A model generated the notes under the pieces. That model was not told the DNA's origin. It saw only the letters and a list, made by a program, of their open reading frames with translations, and did no database searches. 64,000 bases of DNA from Zanthoxylum bungeanum (Eukaryota > Streptophyta > Magnoliopsida > Sapindales > Rutaceae): the NCBI GenBank assembly GCA_019454045.1, contig SKCR01018428.1:62001-126000 (forward strand), written 5' to 3'. Positions within the stretch are counted from its first letter, which is position 1. Each line of letters opens with the position of its first letter. The position numbers and the translations under genes were made by a program. This document shows positions 33,699 to 45,573 of the stretch, piece by piece.

Positions 33699-34654
33699 AC
33701 TGAGTCATTTTCATCAGATTTCATACATAATTGTTCCTAGTAGCTATCCCTTCGTATGATGAATCTGATTGCTTCTCTGTATTACGCAAGATTGTGTAGG
33801 TATCATTCATCTGTATTCCCCACATGTATGAGTATAATGTGTTTAACGTATTACAATTCATATATCCATGTCGTGATAGCATTTGAGTATTATTTCTTGT
33901 GGTATATCGGATGGAAACCCAGACATAAATTCCGTAGCCGATTCCGAATGGACGGTAGTGCAGTCTGTACTTGGGATACAATTCCACGTACCACTTGGAA
34001 AAGTGCTCACATGTGTGCTTGTGTCCATATTAGTTATCTTCTTTTGCACCACATCATAGCATGCTCACTTTAATGCCTAATTGCATCCTTAAGTGTCTTT
34101 TTGCATTATATACTTAGTTGACTCTTTTATTTGTGCATGGACATGTAATGGCTATTTGTTTATGATATGTCTATGAAATCACATGTTCGCCATCATTTGA
34201 TTCGCCTTTATGTGTGCTTGTGTGGTTTGTGTGTGCTTGTGTTTCCATGAATACAATATGCCAATGAAGTTGTATGTTCGTTGCTACTTTGATGTACTTT
34301 CAAGCATGCAATCTTAGATGTGAAATATATGCAAATTTAGGTGTAAGTTTTATTTTTGTGCATGTGAACTTAGAAGCATGATACTCCTGGAAATAAGTGT
34401 TACTTAAGCTTGATTAAATTATTACACAAATCCTTTCATTACAAGTGACATAAGTAAGAGACCATTCCGAACCCAACGGTTTGAGGTCTTCCATTGCGAG
34501 GGGTGAGTGCGGCCTTAAATCTCATTTTCCCGGTTCGCACCAGGTGGCGACTCCATTATTCTCTGGTTTAGTCCCCCGTGGCTACTCCGTACTCCCAACC
34601 GGGCCGCGAGCCCGGGACAGCATGCGTCGCCCAGTTCCTGTGTCCCACACCTAG

Positions 34655-35123
34655 CCTTGAAAGTTTGTATTTTCCCATCTATTCCTCTTTTTCTCTTGTA
34701 GATCCACTTGTAACCTATGTATTTTACTCCATTAGGTTGGTCTACAAGTTCCCAGACTGAGTTAGAGTACATAGTCTCCATCTCGAGGTTCATGGCTTTG
34801 AGCCATTCCTCTTTATCAATATCTTCTATTACACTATGATAGGTCAATGAATCATTTATACCATCACATGATGGAATAACTTGCACCTCACCATTTCCTA
34901 GATAGTGTTCAGGTTGTCTCACAACCCTCCCACTACGTCTAGGTGGTATGGTATCCTGATAAACTTGCATCTGACTTTCAGATGTCAAAGGTGTAATGTC
35001 TTTGTCAATATTTGACAATGGTGTACTGGTCGTACCAACAAGTAACTCCTCAAGTAACACTTTAGTTCGAGGTTTGAACTCTGTCATATAGTCCTCCTCA
35101 AGAAATGTAGCATTTGTCGACAC
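34655..35123 (-). pseudogene. Copia Y RT N-terminus
   Basis: The minus strand reads RRSGRVVRQPEHYLG, EEWLKAMNLEMETMYSN, WELVDQPNGVKYIGYKWIYK and GKIQTFKA, the standard entry into a copia RT. It joins RLVAKGYT at 30713 once the solo LTR is removed. Confidence 0.92.
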
Positions 35124-36325
35124 AAATACTTTATTATCTTATGGACTATAAAAGAATCATTCCCTAGTTTCATTAGGATATCTTACAAATAGGCACACAT
35201 GTGAACGTGGTTCTAACTTAGTAGTATTGTTCTTTAGCACATGTGTCGGACACCCCCATATGCAGAAATATCACAAACTAGCTTTACGACCATTCCACTA
35301 CTCTAAGGGAGTCTTAGGAACAACCTTAGAAGGAACTACATTCAGGATATACATTACAGTTTGTAATGCATACCTCCAGAATGAACTAGGTAGAGTGCTA
35401 TAACTAAACATTGATCTCATCATGTCTAGTAGGGTCCGATTTCTCCTTTCTGCAATACCATTTTGTTGTGGTGTTCCAGGTGCTATGAACTGTGAAACAA
35501 TTCCATGCTTAACTAAGAATTCCTCAAAATCTCTATCAAGGTATTCTCATCCATGATATGATCGTAGAATTTTGATGCTTTTGCCTAACTGGTTCTCAAC
35601 CTCGGCACGAAACTCTTTGAACTTTTCAAATGTATCTGACTTGTGCTGCATTAGGTAAACATACCCATATCTGGAATAATCGTCAATGAAAATGATGAAG
35701 TTTTCAAAACCACCTCGGGCTTTTACATTCATCGGTCTGCAAACGTCCGAATGTATTAGCTCAATTGTTTCTTTGGCTCTTATCCCATTCCAGTAAAAGG
35801 TCTCTCGGTCATTTTGCCTTCTAGACATGACTCACAGACAGGTAAAGTATCGAGTTTTAACTGATTTAAAACTCCGTTCTTAATTAGTCTATCTATCCGG
35901 TCAAGGTTAATGTGACCAAGTCTAAAGTGCCATAAATAGATACCATCATGAGAAATCTTTTGTCGTTTAGTTTTAGATCTTTCAATCTTAAATATTTCAG
36001 TATTAAGCAGTGATTCATGCATTAACGACCTTAATACATACATATTATTTTCAGAGTTTCCCGTGCATATCTTTAATCCATTTCTACTAATAATAACTGA
36101 CTTATTATTAAATGAAATTGAAAAATCACATTCCATAAATTTTGTTACAGAAATCAAATTCCTGCGAAAACCAGGAATATATAGCACAACATTTAAATAT
36201 AAATAACTATTATTAAAGTTTAACTTGGAATCTCCAACTGCTTTTGCTGAAACAGCATCCCCTGTCCCAACTCTCATGGTAAAGCTACCTTCAGCAAGGT
36301 CCCTCCATGAGTTAAGTAGCTGCAA
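35124..36325 (-). pseudogene. Copia Y protease end and integrase
   Basis: The minus-strand frame 36325-35780 carries the GAG-pre-integrase domain, with LWHFRLGHINLDRIDRL and CESCLEGKMT forming the HHCC zinc site. Frame 35828-35547 holds the integrase core (IELIHSDVCRPM, FIIFIDDYSRYGYVYLM) with catalytic Asp in HSD. Sequence 35124-35540 encodes the rest in broken frames. Confidence 0.9.
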
Positions 36326-37245
36326 AGAACAACAAACATGGTTAGTGGCACCAGAATCAACAATTCAAATGGATTTATCATCCTTCACCAAAAGAGACTC
36401 AATGAAAAGTAAATCGTATTTACCTGTATTCTTCTTCTCTTTAAGCTCATCAAGGTATTTCGGACAATTCCTTTTCCACTGCCCTTGTTGTTCACAATGG
36501 AAACATTTTCCTTTGGGATTGGTTCATTTAGAGCCTTTGGTGTTATTCTTTTTCATTAGTTTTGCCTTTGCCTTCCAATTGCATTCCTTCTTCTTCTTTG
36601 CAGATTTAGAAAATTCAGCAACATTTGCCTCATCATTGGACCTACAAGGACCATTCATAACAGACTCATAATTGGTGAGCTCATTTAGCAGTTCAATTAA
36701 CGTAAAAGTCAACTTATTCATAGAACAGTTGCTTTTAAACTGCAGGAAACTCTTCAGAAGGGTTTCCATGATCATTGTCACGTGGCTTTGCACATTGATA
36801 TGTTCACCATGGGTTTCAGCCATATTAAGATGAGACATCATCCTTAACACATGGTCTCAGACTGATGTGTCTTCCTTCATTCTAGCGGTCAATACAGAGA
36901 CTATTGACTCATGTTGTTGCCGGTCTGAAGGTTGCCCAAACATGTTCTGTAATGACTGCATAATCATTGATGCTGTCACCATAGGCTCATACTGTGCAGC
37001 AAGAACCTCAGACATGGATGCTATCAAATAGCTATGGGCTTTCTCATCAACTTTAATCCAATTATTATAGTTATTACGTGAAACTCTGCCAGCATTTGGT
37101 GCTGGCTCAGGAGGACATTCCTCCATTAGGACAAATTTAAGGTCTTCGCAGACCAAAATAGCATTCATGTCACTTTCCATTTAACATAATTATCCCCGGT
37201 TAATTTTTCTTGTTGTTTGAGAATGGAGATTATTGCAGATGCCAT
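36326..37245 (-). pseudogene. Copia Y gag
   Basis: The likely start is the ATG at 37245, reading MASAIISILKQQEKLTGDNY. A one-base frameshift follows near 37182. Frame 37180-36857 continues with MNAILVCEDLKFVLMEECPP, ends at an in-frame TGA and goes on as 36850-36524. The zinc knuckle near 36470-36510 reads CFHCEQQGQWKRNC, where the knuckle His is Gln. Gag would form the particle and bind element RNA. Confidence 0.85.
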
Positions 37246-39120
37246 GGCTGAAAAAATAATAAACGCGCATTCAATATTTATTCGTCACATATTAAAATTG
37301 TCAAACATTTAGGCATAAAATTAAACATGATGCATGATCAATGTATAATGAATTAGAAACCTAAAAGAATTACTATGCCACAGTTACCTATCATCCCACA
37401 AATAAGTGCCGCCGTAGGATAGGTCAAGTATTCGAATGATAGACTGATACATTCTCAATTAATTAATATATCTGAAATAACTCTTATTCCTATATTAATC
37501 AACTACCTTTTTTTTGATCAATGAAGCTTTGATTAACAACTTAATCATTTCTTTGTGAGTGTGACCCATCATTTCAAAACCCTTGGACTTAACTAGTGAA
37601 GTGCCGCCATATGGTAGGTCAAATCACCAGATACATCTAGAGTCCATATCCTTTCGGAATCCAAACCTGATATTGACCCAAAAATGACACCATCTGTAGG
37701 GGGAAGAAAGCAAAGCCGTCTCGAGGCGCCTATTGAATCTCACATTTCTGGATAATAATGGAGATCGCGGGATATATTGTAGTATACCCATCTCCCACTC
37801 ACTATTTTGAAGTATAAGGTTTCTATCTCATTAGTATCTTATGAATCTTAGATTATGCTCGGCTAAAGTCATAACCTTATTAATACTAGTTGATAATTCA
37901 GTGATCTAACCAGTTTTAACTCTTAAAATTTTATTCAATAATCCCGATTAGTCTCTACTAACCAATTAACTTAATTAAACTAATTTAATCAAGTTGTTAT
38001 AGTGATCTAATCAATTTAACTCTTAAATTATTAATCCACTAATAGGTTTTAAAAATTAGAATTCAAAGAACGGACCAAATTTCATTAAACTATTTAATCG
38101 ATAAAAGCATATTATTTATTCCAAAGGTATGTGGTATTGCATCCCGAGTGCAGATCATATTACCGTCCATTCAGAATCGACTATGGAATTTATGTCCGGG
38201 TTTCCATCTGATATATCAAGGAAAATAATGTACTTTTAAGGTCAATTTGTTTCTAAAACTTGAATTCACAATTTTTAAACTTTAAACCAATTAATCTTAT
38301 TAATCCATTTGCATGCATCTCATATTCTTATTTAACTTTTAAATTACATAAAATCATATTTTATGACTAGAATATCATGCATATCTACATGTTATGGCAT
38401 GTGAAAATGCAAGAGTAGGCACCCTAGGCTCTATGATATGTTAATAAATAATTTAAAACATATATATATTCCAAGGTATGAGCTGAAAACATTTATGTGG
38501 CGTTTGACGGGCGTTCGAACGTTTTCAGGCAGTGGAGTTTCGTTCGTGTTGCGTTCGAACGCTTGTCTGAACACTAGAACTTCATTGACTCCGTTCCGGA
38601 GCTTCCGGACTCCGTTTTGGTCCCCTTTTTTTCTACGGACTCGTAACGGAATGTAGTTTTACATACATACATCCATAAATTGCATTAACCGGGCTCTTAT
38701 TTTTTTATATATTAATCTAATTAGTACAATAAATCCAAGGCATCCATTGGTCTTCAAATCTTGTTCCATGGAGTGTTGTTGAGTTCTTCGTGGAATTTAT
38801 TCGTCAAAAGTCCTTTGCAGCATCGACTCCTCCAAGTTACAAATAGGGTTACATAATGAACTTATTACAAAGGAAATGAACTTACAACACTTGAAAGAAT
38901 ATGACCTTATGGTCTTACATTCCCAATACTAAAATAAGAGCCGGAAAAATTAACGGTCAATGCAATACATTCATCAGATGAATCAAAGTAAACATTCATC
39001 ACATGAATATTAAAAACCATTCATCTCATGAATCTAATTGTGCCTACTCATCACAATATGCATTCTAATAATATATTAAAACTTGAATGTTTAAAGGAGA
39101 AGGGTTAAGACACTTTTCAA
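37246..39120 (-). other. Non-coding leader of Copia Y
   Basis: About 1.9 kb between the primer-binding site and gag, without a gene. It holds an inverted copy (38130-38222) of the motif found twice in the large solo LTR, beside TTCGAACG-type repeats at 38505-38570 resembling that LTR's 124-bp units. Confidence 0.6.
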
Positions 39121-39141
39121 CCTTAAGCTCTTGATGCCAAT
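39121..39141 (-). other. Primer-binding site of Copia Y
   Basis: On the minus strand, directly after the 5' LTR, the sequence is TTGGCATCAAGAGCTTAAGG, the initiator tRNA-Met-type primer site also seen in Copia W. Confidence 0.75.
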
Positions 39142-41118
39142 TGTAAGAAATGACTTTCCTTAGCGCGACAGAAGTTGCTTGTGGTGGCACCGGGTTCGGT
39201 ATGGATCTTTAAAATTTTCTTTGCCTTCTCCCTTTGTTGTAGTAGCCAAGATCAATCATTTGTTGTCCAACACTTGGATCAACCACTCGATCTTCCGAAC
39301 TATGACTTGAAACCAATAAACCGAAGTGTGGGCTTCACTCACAAAGATTAAACTCTAAACGATTTAGAGATTCAAGATGTCACAATTGGTGTTTGGCTTT
39401 AGAAATTTCCAACACTCTCACAACACTTGTGAATGTTTGAACTCTCTATTTTTCTCTCAAATCTTTCTCACAACACTTGTGTGAATGTTTGCAAAAAGTT
39501 AACCTTAGGAAGTGAGAGAAATGGTAGAGATTATATTCTCTTACACAAGCCAACTAACATTGTCATTAAGCATCTAATGCTTTCTTGCAATGGCCAACAC
39601 AAAAATGTGAATGCCATACCAAAGCATAAGAAATGATAAGCTAAAGACAAGAATTTTGTCATTAAGCATCTAATGCTTTCTTTCAATGGAAAACACATAA
39701 ATGTGGAGGCCATACCAAAGCATAAAATGCATAAGCTAATGAAAAATATATTAGGTGTATACAAGCCACCTAATACACATAATTGATTGGATGACATGGT
39801 AAGCCATATGGCTTTGTCTCCAATGGTAAATAAAAATCAATATCTTAATAATGATTTATTTACCTAATAATGATTTATTTACCTTCAATTATGTTATAGT
39901 AATTATCTCATAATTATTACTAACTTGATTATCTCATAATCAAAGAATTCTAGAAAACATTAAGTTAAAATAATTTAACATAGTTTTCATTTGTGACAAT
40001 AAATATTATTAATCTCATTAATAATATATAAATATTAAAGTGAGCATATAATTAGACAATCTAATTATATTAGGTTTGCTACAATTAATCGAGCTAGCAC
40101 GGGGACCAAATGGACCTACGGTTCCGAGCTCCAATAATTCCGAAATATTATTAAACTCTTTAATCAAATATTACGAATTATTAACTTCGCGTTATTCCAC
40201 AAAAAACTTGAAGTTGAAATCCTGTTACCGTAGATGGATAAAATAAACCGAATAACTTCGGTGTCCATCGATATAGTCATTACATATGGATATAGCCCTT
40301 CACGAATATCTCATAAATAGAGCCGGATCAAAAGTCTGTTAAACCCCTATAAATATTTTGTCTCTTAAGCACCATTGATTCTATAATGAACAATTAATTC
40401 ATAAAAATTATGAATATAAAACTTTCTATTCGTAATAGAAAAGTTGAGCGCTCAAATTGTTCAAGTCTCGAATCAACTCTTAAAAAAGATATTCTTCCGC
40501 TTCTCGTAAGAAGGAGTTAATTCCATATCTATATAAAACGTTCCCAGCTACACAGCAAACCATATCCCCAAAATATGTAGTTATTGGCCGGGAATGCAAC
40601 ACCAACCTCACCATAGTAAATCAAAGGACATAGCATGTCATGCAGGAGTTCGTAGTACACTCAGGATTAAGATCGAATCCATATATGACCATCTATTAGA
40701 TAAAATGAATTTCTTTGGTTAACGGATATTAAAAGAAATTCGTATTTATCTGAGTTCAGTCCTATATGATCTCATCATACAATGTGCCTCCACTCCCATG
40801 TCACTACTTGAACGATCCCGGATTAAGGTCTTCATACAAGTATAGAATGGACCGTAACTATAGATAAACCACAAATAAAGTATCGTCTTTGTTTGCTCCC
40901 TATGGACTATTTAGATTACTAACTTCAGACATAAACTCTCTTGTGTATCAAACATACACTAAGTCTGGAGGTACAATAGTAATCAATGTAAACAAGACAA
41001 TTGGACAATATGCCATATAAATCAAATAACTTTGATAAAATGAATAATGTATTTATTATTATTAGAATAATCAATTCCGTTTTACAATACATGAAGCTTT
41101 AGGACATAAATCCCAACA
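39142..41118 (-). mobile_element. 5' LTR of Copia Y
   Basis: 1977 bp, starting TGTAAGAAATG and ending ATCCCAACA on the plus strand. It is collinear with the 3' LTR parts 12140-12726 and 15124-16501. It includes a tandem duplication with a period of about 96 bp starting at 39564 (CATTAAGCATCTAATG at 39564 and 39660), which is also present in the 3' LTR. Confidence 0.93.
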
Positions 41119-41420
41119 GTCACTACGTCCATAAGATGCATGTCCAATCTTTCAAAGACTGCCAAAATGATTAAAAATTGAAACGTAATGGTATACATCA
41201 CTGGAGAATACGTATCATCATAGTCAATACATGGTCTCTACGGGAAACCTTGTGCAACTAGTCGTGCTTTATATATAATGATTTCATTATGTTCATTACA
41301 TTTTCGTACAAACACCCATTTGTAACCAATGGGTTTGACATCTTCAGGTGTCTAGACTACGAGTCCAAATACTTCACGTTTGGCTAAAGAAGTCAATTCT
41401 GCTTGAATTGCTTATTTCCA
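41119..41420 (-). pseudogene. Copia A RT, right part
   Basis: The minus-strand frames encode PIGYKWVFVRKCNEHNE, IYKARLVAQGF, IDYDDTYSPV and RLDMHLMDVV, with the first catalytic Asp. Several stops interrupt it. It continues into YLYGSLNTN at 12139, across Copia Y. Confidence 0.85.
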
Positions 41421-43440
41421 TTTAGGCCAATCGTGTCTTTGTCTACATTCATTGACAGTTTGAGGTTCAAAATCATTTGCAATTTCAGTAGCTACTGTAT
41501 ATGAAAACACATTGTCGATGATTATTTCCTTTCAATCCCACTGTTCTCTTGTATAAGTATAATTTGTAGACTTTTCCTCATTTTTGGAATTTTGAGCCTT
41601 TTTCAGGGGTTGGTATCTCTTCAGGGACTATCAGATCCTCTGGAACTGGTGATTGAGAAGATGTGGGTATAGTCATTGCTCGAGCATTATTTTCAACAGG
41701 ATCTGAATCTCTCATTTTCCTTTTCCGGGGAATAGTATCTTTAGAACCAAGTGGTCTACCATGTTTCTAACGTGCAATATATGATTCATTAGCTGCATTT
41801 ACACTAGATTGTTCAACAGGAACAACCACCCGGGCTGGTGTATTAGCAGCTGATATATGTGACTTTGTTACTTTTGTAGCATCTGTAAATGCATCCGGTA
41901 ATTGATTTACAATTTATTGCAAATGGATAATCCTTTGCACTTCATTTTCACATTGGCTGGTGCGAGGATCTAAGTGAGACATGGTAGGAACTTTCCAAGA
42001 AAGTTCATGTCTTGCTTCAGGAGGCTCTTTCTTTTCCCCTAATGGTGGAAAAATTATCTCATCAAAATGACAATCCACGAAACGTACGGTAAAAAGATCA
42101 CCCGTTAAGGGTTCCAAATATCTAATAATAGAAGGTAAAATAAAACCAACATATATCCCCAAATGACGTTGAGGTCCAATCTTTGTGCGTTGTGGGGGTG
42201 AAATTGGAACATACACAGCACAACTAAAAGTGCGTATATGAGAAATATCTGATTGGTGACCAAGAACAAGTTGAATGGGAGAATATTGATGATAAGTTGT
42301 GGGTCTAAGGCGAATTAATGTAGTTGCATGTAGTATTTCATGACCCCATATAGAAATTGGTAATTGAGTCTGTAACAATAAAGTTCGTGCCATTACCTAA
42401 ATTTGTTTTATCAATGATTCTGCCAATCCATTTTGTGTATGTACATGTGGAACTGGATGTTCAACATCGATTCCGACTGATGTACAATAGTCATCAAATG
42501 TCTTGGATGTAAATTCACCAGTATTATCTAGTCGTATGGTTTTGATTGGATAATCTGGAAACTGTGCCCTTAATATAATCATTTGGGCAAGTAGCTTGGC
42601 AAAACCAATGTTATGTGTGGACACCAAGCAAACATGTGACCACCGTGCAGATGCATCAATCAAAACCATAAAATAACGAAAAAGTCCACTTAGTGGATGG
42701 ATTGGTCCACAAATGTCTCCTTGAATCCTTTGTAAGAATGATGGGGATTCAAGGGCAATCTTAGATGGAGATGGACGTATCACAAATTTGCATTGTGAGC
42801 AAGCGGTGTAATTTATCTCATTTGTCAATAGAATCTTCTGGTTCTTTAATTTATGCACATTAGAATTTTCAATTATTCTATGCATCATCGTAGCTCCTGG
42901 ATGACCAAGATGATTATGCCATAACATAAACATCTTTGGATTATTGAACTTCTGGTTCATCACTACATGACTTTCTATTAAATTTATGATTGTATAATAC
43001 AATACAGATGAGAAAGCTGGAAGTTTTTCTAATATGTATTTCTTACCTGAGATGTTTTTGGTAATACATATATACTCTATATTATTTTCATCTAAAGTTT
43101 CAATATGATACACATTTCTGCGAATATCCTTGAAACTTAGCAGATTTCTACTGTACATGCCTGAATATAGAGCATTTTCAATGCATAATTTTGTTCCCCT
43201 TGCTAATAAGATTAAGGCTCTTCGAGAGCCTTCAATTAGGTCTACAGGCCCAGATATAATGTTTACCTTTCCTTCACGTAATTTTACGTCCAAGAAATAT
43301 TTTATATCTCAAAGGATAGTGTGTGTGGTTACACTATCAGGTAAGCATATATCCCCACATTTATTTTCCAGAATAGATAATTTATTTGTAGGATCCATAT
43401 CCTTGAAATCAAAGTTCATGTTAGACATCAAGTAAAAGAT
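41421..43440 (-). pseudogene. Copia A protease-integrase region
   Basis: Frame 43293-42397 contains the pre-integrase zinc site (MLWHNHLGHPG, then CSQCK) and the integrase core, with all three acidic residues visible: D in QGDICGPI, D in RLDNTGEF and E in NGLAESLIK. A stop at 42394-42396 separates frame 42393-41914, which carries the integrase C-terminal section (LGHQSDISHIRTF, PQRHLGIYVGF). The linker to RT is broken. Confidence 0.9.
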
Positions 43441-43910
43441 ATGAAATCAAGTACATCTGATGTGATAAAAAATATCCAAATAAAACTTTAATAAAATACT
43501 AAATAGAATTTAATATTTCCTAGATCCTAAACCATTCATATAAAAAAATAAAATTTAAAGTTTAGTCACGATGGACATTTCCATCGCCAATCAGGTTATC
43601 AATCCTTCCCTCTGGGTCCTCGAAGAAATCGGAGACATCAAGATGAGTGAGATCTACTGGATCCGAGTCATCGATAAAGTTAGCTTCAAACTCATTTCTT
43701 TTTCTTTTCTTTGATGCTTGGTATAAGTCCACTAAATCATAGCCTTTGACTTTATCCTACAGGGACATTTGATTTTCTTGGCTTATGGTGCTTTCCAGGC
43801 CCATAGCTCGTAGGTGCATTTTGGCATCCAAAATCCATGAGAGATAGTTTCTTCCGGAAACTTCGAATGCGGGAATTTGTATGTTTATTAGACTTGACAT
43901 TTACAAGGTT
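43441..43910 (-). pseudogene. Copia A gag remnant
   Basis: The minus strand from about 43903 reads MSSLINIQIPAFEVSGRNYL, then WILDAKMHLRAMGLE, a copia gag start. After an in-frame stop it jumps to a short charged stretch ending near 43565. It is much shorter than a normal gag, implying an internal deletion. Confidence 0.65.
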
Positions 43911-44002
43911 CTTTGAAAAGTATAAAAAAATATAAGTGTCGTAATAATAAATATATTATAAAAAATTAATTGCGAAATAAAAAGAATATCATGCATATAT
44001 TT

Positions 44003-44440
44003 AGAACTTCAAGTTCATAAATATTATATTGTACATTCAGAATTTCGGGTTCTATGATAGATTTAAAACTGCAGGTTTTAATATAATGTTTAATTGATTG
44101 AGATTAGAACTTCAAGTTCTTTAATTATAGTGTAATTATAGAACTTCGGGTTCTATAATTATTTTATAGATCTAGAACTGCAGGTTCTAATATAATAATT
44201 AATTAATGAGTTTAGAACTTCGGGTTCTAATTTATCTCTTATACTTAATCATAATTAAGGAAGAAATTAAAATAAACTATAAAAATGAAAAAAAAAATGG
44301 ATTTTTATTTTCTGATGTGGAGGGTCCAAATGAATGGCAACCACAGAACATACTTATAAAAATAATGAAAAAATAATATAATGAATTAGAAGTACGGGTT
44401 CTAATTTTAAATTTAAAATTCAAAACTTCATATTCTGAAT
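44003..44440. repeat. Array of AGAAC-N5-GTTCT palindromes
   Basis: Seven copies at about 34-bp spacing (near 44003, 44039, 44068, 44106, 44139, 44171 and 44214) and two weaker ones (near 44388 and 44421). Clear examples are AGAACTTCAAGTTCT, AGAACTTCGGGTTCT and AGAACTGCAGGTTCT. They lie in the leader of Copia A between the primer-binding site and gag. Confidence 0.85.
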
Positions 44441-44837
44441 TATTTATAGTGAAAATTTCAAGTTGATTCACAAAATCACTAGCACATCAACATAGCCGTA
44501 AATTTCTTTGGTTCGGCTTCAAAAGCCATATTCAAAGTAACTTCACAAAATCAGGTGGTTTAAAATCATGGTATTTTAATACATGAGGCAGGGGCCAATG
44601 ATGATGATTTCATCAAAATGATTTAGCTTCAGGCTTCATCAAAATCATCAACACCAACCTTGAAACAAGGCATGAAGATGATGACGTTTTCATGATCAAG
44701 TGTGCATTACCACGATTTTGGCTTCTGCGGAATCCATGATCATTTTTGTATTACCATGATTTTGGCTTCTGGCAGATGGATTTGGCTTTTGATCATCAAT
44801 TTTTTTTTTTTAAAGAAAAACTTAAATAGAAATCGAT

Positions 44838-44850
44838 CATGCTGATAACG
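44838..44850 (-). other. Primer-binding site region of Copia A
   Basis: On the minus strand the LTR end TTATAACA is followed by CGTTATCAGCATGATCG, the ACACGTTATCAGCACGA-type junction common in plant copia elements. Confidence 0.65.
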
Positions 44851-45543
44851 TGTTATAAATTAAGAGATAAAAAAAAATAGATAGCACCTTAAAGCTGTAG
44901 GCTTTTCTTATTTGATTCTCAATGAATTGATTTTGATAGCAAAATACAAATGAAGTTCCTCTATATTTATAGGGAGAAGTTACAAAATAAAAAAAATAAT
45001 AATTATAAGATAAAGATTTAGTAGTTGGGATCATCAGAGATTACAACAAAATCTAATATGATATAAAACATAATCTCGTATTAAAATAAGAAATCTATTA
45101 ATTTAATATTTAGCACATAATCTCTACAATTAATTTTTTATTATTAAATTGTAAAATATAATTATCTCTAAAAATATCACTACAATTAATTTTTTATTAT
45201 TAAATTGTAAATTAAAAATATCTGAAAAACTATTTATTATTTTATTTTTAAATTGTAAAACTAAAATATCTCTATAATTATTTTTTTATTATAAAATTAA
45301 AATAGGAAACTTATTACAATATAAGAACATAATCTCCTATTAATATAAGAAACCTAATAATTTAATTATTATTATTATTATTATTAAGAAACCTATTATA
45401 ATATAAAAAAAACATAATCTCCTACTAAATTAAAAAAAAACTTATTAATTTAATACGTGACTCCTAATCTTTATAATTAATCTTATGAAACATGTTATTA
45501 TATTTCACAAACATATTCCTAATTTTGACATTCTCTCTTAACA
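44851..45543 (-). mobile_element. 5' LTR of Copia A
   Basis: The 693-bp AT-rich LTR runs from TGTTATAAATT to CTCTTAACA, with TGTTA/TAACA ends. Copia A gag-pol lies to its left on the minus strand. The remnant of the 3' LTR is at 11735-11810. No TSD was found (right flank GGTGG, left flank AAATC). Confidence 0.75.
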
Positions 45544-45573
45544 GGTGGGTTAAAATATTTCACAAACATTCAA

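Larger units (their letters stand above)
30719..34649 (+). mobile_element. Large solo LTR, probably Ty3/gypsy Tat/Ogre type
   Basis: The 3931-bp insert starts TGTAGGCATTG and ends TGTCCCACA, with a perfect TSD CCTAG (30714-30718 and 34650-34654). It has no pol frame. Near the end is CACCAGGTGGCGACTCC, reminiscent of plant Tat/Ogre elements. A TATAAATA at 31430-31437 suggests plus orientation. It holds AATTAAA-rich sequence (30895-31330), a strand-asymmetric C/A-rich section (31400-32350), two tandem arrays and a motif found twice (32610-32715 and 33898-33998). The lineage call is inference; the insertion itself is clear. Confidence 0.85.
12140..41118 (-). mobile_element. Copia Y, full-length element with four nested insertions
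   Basis: This minus-strand Ty1/copia element spans 29 kb but is only about 10 kb after its inserts are removed. It has a perfect 5-bp TSD, GTCAC (12135-12139 and 41119-41123). The 5' LTR is 39142-41118 and the 3' LTR 12140-16501. The PBS adjoins the 5' LTR and the polypurine tract adjoins the 3' LTR. Domain order on the minus strand is gag (from 37245), protease, integrase, RT, RNase H. The LTRs differ at roughly one base in twenty in the stretches compared by eye, so it is older than W. Confidence 0.93.

Noticed and set aside
33309..33759. ORFs of 129 and 81 codons
   Set aside because: They arise from the 124-bp repeats of the large solo LTR; the repeated peptide just mirrors the DNA repeat.
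44003..44440. Steroid-receptor-type response elements
   Set aside because: The AGAAC-GTTCT layout resembles them, but plants lack such receptors; kept only as a palindrome array.
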